Origin: Nitrososphaerota archaeon
GTDB taxonomy: Archaea > Thermoproteota > Nitrososphaeria > Nitrososphaerales > Gagatemarchaeaceae
Assembly: GCA_005877365.1 (NCBI GenBank)
Contig: VBPP01000022.1
Location: forward strand, 1 to 5,445
Length of the DNA stretch: 5,445 nt
Direction of reading: 5' to 3'
Of the stretch, positions 1 through 4,685 are shown in pieces. Position numbers and translations under genes: made by a program. Below the pieces are notes generated by a model. That model was not told where the DNA came from. It was given only the letters and a program-made list of their open reading frames with translations, and did no database searches. The stretch's first letter is position 1; every line of letters starts with the position of its first letter.

Positions 1-221
1 TGGTTTCAACCGAGATTCTTGCTCCGACCGCCGGGCTCGTTGTCCAGGTCAGCGTTTCCGAAGGAGCGGCTGTCTCGGCTGGCGAGACGCTCCTCGTCCT
101 CCAGTCGATGAAGACGGAGATAGCGATCACGGCCGAGGTGGGGGGAAGGGTCAGGAAGATTCACGTGAGGAAGGGGGACGAAGTGAATATCGGGCAGACC
201 CTCGCCGAGATCGAATCGTAG
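1..221 (+). CDS. Biotinyl (BCCP-type) carrier domain, 5' end at window edge
   Basis: This is a biotin-attachment protein that carries carboxybiotin between a biotin carboxylase and a carboxyltransferase. Seventy-two residues are visible, in the frame that ends at TAG 219-221. They form one biotinyl/lipoyl barrel: an N-terminal APTAG turn, then LVLQSMKTE with the target lysine at visible residue 37 (codon 111-113), then the second half GGRVRKIHVRKGDEVNIGQTLAEIE. The usual motif is (E)AMKM; here it is SMKT, so the residues on both sides of the Met-Lys pair differ from the commonest form. The two bases before the first full codon are TG, so the codon cut by the edge could be ATG, GTG or TTG. The protein could then be a complete 73-residue single-domain carrier of the Bacillus BLAP type, or instead the tail of a longer BCCP. 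It lies 10 bases upstream of the biotin carboxylase, which implies one operon. Confidence 0.9.
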   Translation, partial: VSTEILAPTAGLVVQVSVSEGAAVSAGETLLVLQSMKTEIAITAEVGGRVRKIHVRKGDEVNIGQTLAEIES

Positions 222-231
222 ATCTCCCGCC

Positions 232-1590
232 ATGTTCTCCAAGGTCCTCATCGCAAACCGTGGAGAGATCGCGACGAGAGTCATAAGGACCTGCAGGAGG
301 CTCGGCGTTGAGACAGTAGCGATCTACTCAGACGCGGACGCCGGGGCTCTCCACACCAAGCTCGCAGACGAATCGATAAGGGTGGGCGAGTCCCCCCCGC
401 TCAAGAGCTACCTTTCGATTGCAAACATATGCGAGGCGGTAACCCGGACAGGGGCGGAGGCGGTGCACCCGGGTTACGGCTTTCTTTCGGAGTTCTACCA
501 ATTCGCCGAGGCGGTCGAGAAGGCTGGAGCCGTCTGGGTCGGACCCAGCCCCAGCGTGATGAAGAGAATCGAATCGAAGACGTACTCAAGGAGGGTCGCG
601 CGGGAGAACGGCATCCCGACAATACCCGGGGCGTACGAGCCGGTCAGGGACCCCGTTGAACTGGAGAAGCTCCTGAGCGAGTTTGGGCCAATCTTGATCA
701 AGCCTGATGCAGGCGGGGGCGGAAAGGGCACCAGGAAGGTGACCGAACCCCGGACAGCCAAGGAGGCACTGGAGGGGGCCTCGAGGGAGGCGAAGCTCTA
801 CTTCGGGAACGGAGACGTCTACGCCGAGAAACTGCTCGATGCGCCGAGACACGTGGAGGTCCAGATACTTGCCGACGAAGGCGGAGTGGTCCATCTCTTC
901 GAGAGAGAGTGCTCTCTGCAGAGGAGGTTCCAGAAGGTCGTGGAGGAGTCGCCCTCCCCCGCGCTCACCCGGGAGCGACGGACAGACCTCCTCCGCACAG
1001 CCAAGGCGATGGCGAAGGCCACCGGGTACACCAACGCCGGGACCTTCGAGTTCCTCTACGAGGAATCGAAAGAGCAATTTTACTTCCTCGAGATTAACAA
1101 GAGGCTGCAGGTTGAGCACCCCGTCACAGAAATGACCACGGGCGTGGATATCGTCGAGCAGCAGCTCAGGGTCGCGAGCGGCGACGGCCTCGGGATCGAG
1201 CAGGACGGAGTCGAACAGAGGGGCAACTCGGTCGAGGCGCGAATCTACGCCGAGGACCCGAAGACCTTCATCCCCTCCCCGGGCAAGATTACGAAGCTCA
1301 GTATCCCCGACGGCGAGCACATCCGCGTAGACCATGCCCTTGAGGTCGGGACGAGCGTCTCCTTCTACTACGACCCGCTCATCGCGAAGCTGATCGCCTG
1401 GGGGAGTTCCCGTTCGGAGGCGATCTCGAGAGTTGAGGAGTCACTCTCCGCCTTTGTCATAGAGGGTGTGAAGACCTCAATCCCCCTGCAGAGGGTTATC
1501 TTCGACGACAAGGACTTCCTGGACGGGAGGTTCGATACCACGTATCTCGATTCCAAGCTACCAGAACTCCGGGCACAGATCAAGGACTGA
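232..1590 (+). CDS. accC: Biotin carboxylase subunit of acetyl-/propionyl-CoA carboxylase
   Basis: This cytosolic enzyme performs the ATP- and bicarbonate-dependent carboxylation of biotin on the carrier protein encoded just upstream. The 452 residues match the family's usual length of about 450, so the protein is complete. The N-terminal domain opens with KVLIANRGEIATRVIRTCR and contains HPGYGFLSE (79-87). The ATP-grasp lid has GGGGKG (161-166). Active-site residues by comparison with E. coli AccC are K116, K157, H207 (RHVEVQ), K235, E273 and E287 (FLEINKRLQVEHPVTE, with N289 and R291). The C-terminal domain includes VEARIYAEDP and YYDPLIAKLIAWG. Residue 233 is Phe where the E. coli enzyme has His in QRRHQK; lysine 235 is kept. 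ATG 232 is chosen because homology begins there; no Shine-Dalgarno is obvious. The substrate depends on a carboxyltransferase outside the window. The gene symbol follows the family, not a proven substrate. Confidence 0.95.
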   Translation: MFSKVLIANRGEIATRVIRTCRRLGVETVAIYSDADAGALHTKLADESIRVGESPPLKSYLSIANICEAVTRTGAEAVHPGYGFLSEFYQFAEAVEKAGAVWVGPSPSVMKRIESKTYSRRVARENGIPTIPGAYEPVRDPVELEKLLSEFGPILIKPDAGGGGKGTRKVTEPRTAKEALEGASREAKLYFGNGDVYAEKLLDAPRHVEVQILADEGGVVHLFERECSLQRRFQKVVEESPSPALTRERRTDLLRTAKAMAKATGYTNAGTFEFLYEESKEQFYFLEINKRLQVEHPVTEMTTGVDIVEQQLRVASGDGLGIEQDGVEQRGNSVEARIYAEDPKTFIPSPGKITKLSIPDGEHIRVDHALEVGTSVSFYYDPLIAKLIAWGSSRSEAISRVEESLSAFVIEGVKTSIPLQRVIFDDKDFLDGRFDTTYLDSKLPELRAQIKD

Positions 1591-1604
1591 GCCGTGCTGG
1601 AACG

Positions 1605-1611
1605 CTTAATA
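1605..1611 (+). promoter_or_regulatory. TATA-like box for the NTF2-fold gene
   Basis: The sequence CTTAATA is centred at about 1608, 28 bases before GTG 1636. This is the archaeal TATA-to-start spacing expected for a leaderless mRNA. It lies just after the biotin carboxylase stop and inside the longer possible reading from GTG 1594, which argues for the later start. Confidence 0.5.
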
Positions 1612-1635
1612 CTGGAACCGAGCTCAATTCGTCCC

Positions 1636-2070
1636 GTGGCAGGGGGTTCATCCGAAGGGAAGAAGAAGCGAGCCCTAAGGAACTTCATAGAGGCGTTCAA
1701 CACCGGGAACATGAAACTTCTTGACGGTGTCGTGACGGACTCGACCACGTACACCTTCCTCGGCACCACGAGGCTTGCGGGAGTCAACAACGCTCTCAAG
1801 ACGATAGATGAACTCGGGAAATCGGCGTTCCCCGAGGGGATAAAGTTCGACATCAAGCAGATAATTGTGGACGGAAGCTTCGGGTGCGTCCGCTGGGAGG
1901 ACTTCGCGACGAAGAACGGCCGCAAGTATCACAACTACGGCGTTTTCTTCGTAGAGTTTGACGGAAACAGGATTCGGAGACTCTGGGAGTACATCGACTA
2001 CGAACGTTTCAAGGCCTTCTTCGACTACGACCTCGTGCAGCGGAAGGTGGGGGAGTCTGTCTTCGACTAG
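1636..2070 (+). CDS. NTF2-fold (SnoaL-like) small protein
   Basis: The 144-residue protein is recognised as an NTF2-like/SnoaL-like cone fold. The N-terminal helix is KKKRALRNFIEAFNTGN (about 9-25), followed by the central strands. The family's typical C-terminal strand pair has the pattern YGVFFVEFDGNRIRRLWEYID (about 101-121). Such proteins are either small enzymes (isomerases, dehydratases) or ligand-binding pockets; no catalytic pair can be assigned here. I chose GTG 1636 because a TATA-like box lies 28 bases upstream and the fold begins shortly after. GTG 1594 in the same frame would add 14 residues with no fold similarity and would make the gene follow the carboxylase by 3 bases. It may be co-transcribed with the carboxylase as well as from its own promoter. 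A role in carboxylase metabolism is only suggested by position. Confidence 0.8.
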   Translation: MAGGSSEGKKKRALRNFIEAFNTGNMKLLDGVVTDSTTYTFLGTTRLAGVNNALKTIDELGKSAFPEGIKFDIKQIIVDGSFGCVRWEDFATKNGRKYHNYGVFFVEFDGNRIRRLWEYIDYERFKAFFDYDLVQRKVGESVFD

Positions 2071-2093
2071 AGCCGCCGCAAGCTTTGCCAATG

Positions 2094-2108
2094 GTTACCT
2101 AAGGTAAC
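2094..2108. promoter_or_regulatory. 15-bp palindromic operator at the HxlR promoter
   Basis: GTTACCT-A-AGGTAAC is a perfect 7-bp inverted repeat around one central base. It ends one base before the TATA-like box of the HxlR-type gene, covering the BRE position where TFB would bind. A dimeric winged-helix protein bound here would block initiation, so autorepression is likely. A further GGTTACC at 2144-2150, 51 bases downstream of the copy at 2093-2099, overlaps the first codons and could be an extra half-site. Confidence 0.7.
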
Positions 2109-2109
2109 T

Positions 2110-2118
2110 ACAAATAAT
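2110..2118 (+). promoter_or_regulatory. TATA-like box for the HxlR-thioredoxin operon
   Basis: ACAAATAAT is centred about 26 bases before TTG 2140, so transcription should begin at or next to the start codon (leaderless). It directly abuts the palindrome on its left. Confidence 0.55.
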
Positions 2119-2139
2119 CCAGAAGGGACACCCCAGCGG

Positions 2140-2469
2140 TTGAGGTTACCGGAGTACGCTTCGTGCGGCCCGAAGAGGTTCAGCGAGCTCAAGCGGAACA
2201 TTCCTTATGCGTCCGCGAAGGTGCTGACCGAGAACCTGAGGTTCATGGTCGAGGAGGGGATGATACTTCGCGATGTTAGGGGGGAGCACACCGTCGAGGT
2301 CTGGTATCACCTGACAGGCCGGGGGAAGGACCTCGGGACAGTCATCAAGGCCATGAATAGCTGGGGTGAAAAGTGGCTTCAGGTTCCGGTCGGTTCCGGA
2401 GCATCCGACGATAAAGAAAGCGGCGGAAGGTCTAAGAAGGCGAACATCCCGCTCGCCACCCAGTGGTGA
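2140..2469 (+). CDS. Short HxlR-type winged-helix transcription regulator
   Basis: This is a DNA-binding regulator of the HxlR branch of the MarR-like winged helix proteins. The 109 residues contain GPKRFSELKRNIP (10-22), the recognition helix region SAKVLTENLRFMVEEGMI (25-42), the wing VEVWYHLTGRGKDL (52-65) and the helix VIKAMNSWGEKWL (68-80), followed by a polar tail of about 28 residues. The usual first helix, with a conserved N-terminal cysteine and the GGKW motif, is missing: the open frame upstream (2071-2139) encodes nothing like it and other frames hit stops. The start is TTG 2140, supported by a TATA-like box 26 bases upstream. One cysteine (C9) lies just before GPKRF. The gene leads an operon with the thioredoxin-fold gene and probably represses itself through the adjacent palindrome. 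Confidence 0.85.
   Translation: MRLPEYASCGPKRFSELKRNIPYASAKVLTENLRFMVEEGMILRDVRGEHTVEVWYHLTGRGKDLGTVIKAMNSWGEKWLQVPVGSGASDDKESGGRSKKANIPLATQW
2465..2469 (+). promoter_or_regulatory. GGTGA Shine-Dalgarno overlapping the HxlR stop codon
   Basis: GGTGA, complementary to the archaeal 16S tail, contains the TGA stop of the regulator and lies 6 bases before TTG 2476. It fixes the start of the thioredoxin-fold gene and indicates translation from a shared mRNA. Confidence 0.55.
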
Positions 2470-2475
2470 CCGGGG

Positions 2476-2739
2476 TTGAAGGTTGAAGTTCTAATCGCAT
2501 CGTGCTGCACCCCTCTCGAGATCAGGCAGAAGGTCGTCTCAGTCCTTGAAGGAATGAAAGGAGAGGTCCCCGACCTTGCCTGGAGCGTGATGGACGTAAC
2601 GGAGGAGCCGGAGCTCGCGGTCAAGTACAGGGTGCCGATCACCCCCGCAATATTCATCGATGGCAAGCTCGAATTCATCGGATACCCGAAGCAGGCGGCC
2701 CTCCAGGCCAAGATTAGGGAGAACCACCACCAACACTAG
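2476..2739 (+). CDS. Thioredoxin-fold protein with vicinal cysteines (no CxxC)
   Basis: The 87-residue protein has a compact thioredoxin/glutaredoxin fold. Strand KVEVLIAS (2-9) is followed by the active-site position, a helix (about 14-27), a second strand (LAWSVMDV), and the cis-proline loop VPITPAIFIDGK (53-64, Pro57). It ends in an amphipathic helix and a histidine-rich tail (HHQH). The usual CxxC is replaced by adjacent C10-C11 followed by Thr-Pro, so a standard dithiol-disulfide exchange is not possible in the normal geometry. A vicinal disulfide, one-cysteine chemistry or soft-metal binding are alternatives. No signal peptide is present, so it is probably cytosolic. TTG 2476 is supported by the GGTGA just upstream. 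The stop overlaps the next gene's GTG by one base (TAGTG), consistent with translational coupling. Confidence 0.8.
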   Translation: MKVEVLIASCCTPLEIRQKVVSVLEGMKGEVPDLAWSVMDVTEEPELAVKYRVPITPAIFIDGKLEFIGYPKQAALQAKIRENHHQH

Positions 2740-3011
2740 TGGCCGCCAAGAAGGCGATCCTAATACCGATCGTCTTTATTTCGCTCATTTCCCTCGACCC
2801 GGTCGCGGTGGTTGCGTACTTCGGGCTCTACACCCTGGGGCGTGTCATCCCCATCATGATCTCGGGATTGATGTTACAGGACATGCGCTTGAAGTTCTCC
2901 AAGGGGGTCTTGGGGAATCGAAGCTCATCAATAGGCTGATAGGCGTCAGCTTCCTCTCGGTGGCCTGGTTCTTTTCTTCTGGCTGTAGCGAGCCTCGGAT
3001 ACGCTCCTTGA
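2739..3011 (+). pseudogene. Small multi-pass membrane protein, frame broken twice (CcdA C-terminus-like)
   Basis: As written, GTG 2739 reads 66 residues and stops at 2939. A shift of frame at the G run 2903-2907 continues into a good membrane segment (LINRLIGVSFLSVAWFF), and a second shift back at the T run 2972-2975 continues it as LLAVASLGYAP before TGA 3009-3011. The repaired product would have about 90 residues and three hydrophobic segments: ILIPIVFISLISLDPVAVVAY, LYTLGRVIPIMISGLML and LINRLIGVSFLSVAWFFLLA. LYTLGR followed by a hydrophobic stretch, a basic loop and a final helix weakly resembles the C-terminal part of CcdA/DsbD-type thiol-electron carriers, which would fit the thioredoxin-fold neighbour. 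Whether this is a decayed gene, two sequencing errors or a recoded gene is open. The resemblance to CcdA is from pattern only. Confidence 0.45.
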
Positions 3012-3069
3012 CGCGATATGGCATCGAGGAGGGCCATCTCGGGGTCGTGGCGAGCGGGCTCTTGCGCAT

Positions 3070-3339
3070 CTAGGTTTCAGCGAGAGCTACGGTCTTCGCC
3101 TCACCCATGCTTCTAAGCATCACGAATCCAATCCCCACCGAGCATGCAAAGGGAACCGGGACAGTAAAGAACCTGATGAACTCAGGAGTCGAGATTCCCG
3201 AAGTTGGAACGAAGGTTTCCACTAGATATTCATAAAACGACGGTAACTTGAATAGAATAAGTATTGGAACAAGACTCTTGAAGAAGAGGCCGAGAACGTA
3301 GCCGATGATTCCTCCGACGACTGCCCCAATCCGGTCCAA
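3070..3339 (-). CDS. Small hypothetical membrane protein
   Basis: I do not recognise this 89-residue protein. The N-terminus is a glycine-spaced hydrophobic stretch (GAVVGGIIGYVLGLFF, about 5-20) running into LVPILILFKL (23-32). A polar loop follows, then a second hydrophobic segment FFTVPVPFACSVGIGFVML (about 58-76) and a short polar tail. Two or three membrane passes are likely. The start is TTG at 3339 down to 3337, with a purine-rich GGGAGG about 8 bases upstream on the same strand. The stop lies against the end of the open frame read from the other strand at 3073, so the gene is convergent with the HxlR operon and divergent from the DUF169 gene. No other long frame with membrane character covers this stretch, which supports it being real. 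Confidence 0.6.
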   Translation of the reverse strand: MDRIGAVVGGIIGYVLGLFFKSLVPILILFKLPSFYEYLVETFVPTSGISTPEFIRFFTVPVPFACSVGIGFVMLRSMGEAKTVALAET

Positions 3340-3347
3340 TCGTCCTC

Positions 3348-3353
3348 CCTCCC
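3348..3353 (-). promoter_or_regulatory. Possible Shine-Dalgarno for the minus-strand membrane protein
   Basis: GGGAGG on the minus strand lies 8 bases before the TTG start, within a longer GGGAGGGAGG run. A weak A-rich CAAAATT about 26 bases further upstream (around 3380) could be its TATA box. This is tentative. Confidence 0.35.
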
Positions 3354-3406
3354 GCGGAGAGCCAACCGTGACGATTCCAATTTTGCGCGAAACTGCTCGG
3401 TTGTCC

Positions 3407-3424
3407 AGTTACGCTGCGGTAACT
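3407..3424. promoter_or_regulatory. Inverted repeat operator upstream of the DUF169 gene
   Basis: AGTTAC-GCTGCG-GTAACT is a 6-bp perfect inverted repeat with a 6-base spacer. It ends 6 bases before the TATA-like box of the DUF169 gene. Its half-site GTTAC is the same as in the palindrome at the HxlR promoter, though the half-sites are one base further apart here. It may bind the same regulator. Confidence 0.55.
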
Positions 3425-3430
3425 TCCCAT

Positions 3431-3440
3431 CTTAAATAAA
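3431..3440 (+). promoter_or_regulatory. TATA-like box for the DUF169 gene
   Basis: CTTAAATAAA is centred about 28 bases before ATG 3464, giving a leaderless or nearly leaderless mRNA. The core CTTAAAT is identical to the box in front of the Lrp-type gene at 4211. Confidence 0.65.
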
Positions 3441-3463
3441 CCACGTTCGTAATCAAAGACCCA

Positions 3464-4153
3464 ATGGACTTGGGGGAGTACCAGGCGATTGGTTCGGAGC
3501 TGATGCAACTCCTGCGCCTCGAGAACCCTCCAGTGGCGATATCGTTCGTGGACGCGCCTCCGCGGGGAGCGAAGAAGAACAAAGAGAGCGTTGCCGCCGG
3601 CTGCGTCTTCTGGATAAGAGGCTTCAAGGATACCTTCTATACCGACCAGAGGGACCACGCGAACTGCAACATCGGCAGCTTCACTCACGGTTTCTTGGCG
3701 CCAGAGAAGGTGTCGCTTGACGCTTGTGTGGATATTGCCCTCTTCGACAAGACCGGCTACTTCCCCGCCTCGGAGTTTGGCGGAGTCCCGAGGATGAGCG
3801 AGGCTCCAAATTTCGTGGCGTACGGCCCGCTTCACAAGATAGGTTTCGAACCGGACGTGGTGCTTATGGTCTGCAACCCCCAGCAGGCGATGCTCGTGGG
3901 GGAAGCCGCGAGTGCTCCGAGGTTGATGGGCGCGCCCACCTGCGCTTCGATACCGATGGCCTACAACGAGGGTCGTGTGGGAGTGAGCCTCGGTTGCATC
4001 ACGAACAGGATCCGCACCGGGATCAAGCCGAGCGAGATGGTGGTGACCGTCCCCCGCGAAGAGCTCGCCGGCTTCACCGAGAAGCTGAGGAGGCGAGCGA
4101 AGGCCAACGACGAAGTCGCTCACGCAGTTACAGCGATGCTGAAGGCGAAGTAG
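3464..4153 (+). CDS. DUF169 family protein (COG2043)
   Basis: The 229-residue protein matches the DUF169 family, a soluble family common in archaea and anaerobes whose biochemical role is not established. Family features in order are a short N-terminal helix with NPPVAISF (21-28), GCVFW (46-50), DHANCNIG (64-71), VPRMSEAPNFVAYGPL (about 108-123), a VCNPQQAMLV segment (136-145), GAPTCASIPMAYNEGRVGVSLGC (156-178) and NRIRTGI, then a helical C-terminus. Six cysteines (47, 68, 88, 137, 160, 178) are present, and most lie in conserved motifs. This suggests metal or thiol chemistry, but no ligand is proven. Length and both ends look complete. It appears to be a single-gene transcript with its own TATA box and a possible operator shared with the HxlR operon. 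Confidence 0.9.
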   Translation: MDLGEYQAIGSELMQLLRLENPPVAISFVDAPPRGAKKNKESVAAGCVFWIRGFKDTFYTDQRDHANCNIGSFTHGFLAPEKVSLDACVDIALFDKTGYFPASEFGGVPRMSEAPNFVAYGPLHKIGFEPDVVLMVCNPQQAMLVGEAASAPRLMGAPTCASIPMAYNEGRVGVSLGCITNRIRTGIKPSEMVVTVPREELAGFTEKLRRRAKANDEVAHAVTAMLKAK

Positions 4154-4210
4154 CCCGACTAGGGGCCCACGTGATCGGAATATCGCATCTCCCCCAGTCC
4201 AGCAACGATG

Positions 4211-4217
4211 CTTAAAT
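4211..4217 (+). promoter_or_regulatory. TATA-like box for the Lrp/AsnC-domain gene
   Basis: CTTAAAT is centred 28 bases before ATG 4242, with no Shine-Dalgarno between, as expected for a leaderless archaeal mRNA. It separates this gene's promoter from the DUF169 gene that ends at 4153. Confidence 0.65.
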
Positions 4218-4241
4218 CAGACCCAATTTCATGGAATCCTA

Positions 4242-4475
4242 ATGAAAGCGTATGTCCTGATGCAGGTCGAGCCGACCAAGATAGAAGAAGTAGCCGAGAA
4301 GATCCGCGGAAGAGGGGCTGGCGGAGGCAAGTGCACCTCGGTGGACATCGTCACCGGACCATATGACATCGTCTGCCTCTGCGAAGGCCCCGACCTCAAG
4401 GCCATCTCCACCTGCGTCCTGAAATGCTGCTGCGTCGCTGGCGTTCAGAGGACGACGACCTGTCCCATCATGTGA
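4242..4475 (+). CDS. Stand-alone Lrp/AsnC effector (RAM) domain, cysteine-rich
   Basis: The 77-residue protein corresponds to the ligand-binding alpha-beta domain of Lrp/AsnC regulators without the DNA-binding helix-turn-helix. It shows MKAYVLMQVEPTKIEEVAEKI (strand and helix), then VDIVTGPYDIVCLCEG (34-49, the family's xxTGxYDxxxxV strand pair), then a helix and the closing VAGVQRTTTCPIM (65-77, matching the usual GVxRTxT end). Such free domains usually form oligomers that bind amino acids or other small ligands, sometimes with a partner. It is odd in having eight cysteines (31, 45, 47, 58, 62, 63, 64, 74), including a CCC run where the family normally has polar or hydrophobic helix residues. 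That suggests a bound metal or cluster, or thiol sensing. The ATG lies 28 bases after a clear TATA-like box. Confidence 0.85.
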   Translation: MKAYVLMQVEPTKIEEVAEKIRGRGAGGGKCTSVDIVTGPYDIVCLCEGPDLKAISTCVLKCCCVAGVQRTTTCPIM

Positions 4476-4515
4476 CAGTCAGCCGTTTCGCCTCGAAGAT
4501 CTGAGAAGGGGCGGC

Positions 4516-4632
4516 TCAGTCACCGCAGTCGCAGGCTATGCGCTGACCCATCGGCCGGTGGAAAGGTGCGGTGCAGTCCCTGTAGGGCAGCCGTGATCCA
4601 CACGGACAGAGGTCTTCCTCGATGGTCTGCAC
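4516..4632 (-). CDS. 38-residue SEC-C/YchJ-like zinc-knuckle miniprotein
   Basis: A short frame on the minus strand runs from GTG (4632-4630) to TGA (4518-4516). Its core is EEDLCPCGSRLPYRDC (residues 5-20), very like the CPCGSGxxYxxC knuckle found in SEC-C motifs and at the start of YchJ-type proteins. It is followed by TAPFHRPM and a second CxC (C34, C36) at the C-terminus. Likely zinc ligands are C9, C11, C20 and either H25 or one of the terminal cysteines. The start is supported by CATATAG on the minus strand 25 bases upstream (leaderless), while an in-frame TAG just upstream limits the N-terminus. It is convergent with the Lrp-type gene and lies downstream of the ABC permease on the same strand. 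Alternatively it is a decayed fragment of a larger SEC-C protein. Confidence 0.6.
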   Translation of the reverse strand: MQTIEEDLCPCGSRLPYRDCTAPFHRPMGQRIACDCGD

Positions 4633-4653
4633 ACCGCATTCCGGGAGTCCCCG

Positions 4654-4660
4654 CTATATG
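4654..4660 (-). promoter_or_regulatory. TATA-like box for the SEC-C-like miniprotein
   Basis: Read on the minus strand, CATATAG is centred 25 bases upstream of GTG 4632. It lies in the short gap between the miniprotein and the end of the permease gene, so the miniprotein need not depend on permease transcription. Confidence 0.4.
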
Positions 4661-4685
4661 AACTAGTCCCAGGGAAATTTTCTTC

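Noticed and set aside
586..1335. 249-residue open frame on the minus strand inside the biotin carboxylase gene
   Set aside because: It is antisense to a gene with full catalytic motifs, has no recognisable domain, and long antisense frames are expected with GC-rich third positions.
1594..1635. Earlier GTG start for the NTF2-fold gene
   Set aside because: It would add 14 residues outside the fold and place the TATA-like box inside the coding region. It remains possible by coupling to the carboxylase stop 3 bases upstream.
3012..3073. Continuation of the middle frame of the broken membrane gene to TAG 3073
   Set aside because: The residues after the last hydrophobic segment in that frame are polar and unpatterned, while the return shift gives a full helix and a prompt stop.
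3230..4123. 297-residue open frame on the minus strand across the DUF169 gene and its promoter
   Set aside because: It overlaps a well-supported family gene and its promoter, has biased His/Arg/Gly composition and no domain pattern.
4154..4210. GGGCCCACGTG area as a terminator or operator after the DUF169 gene
   Set aside because: Only a short GC palindrome, without a hairpin followed by a T run; probably chance.
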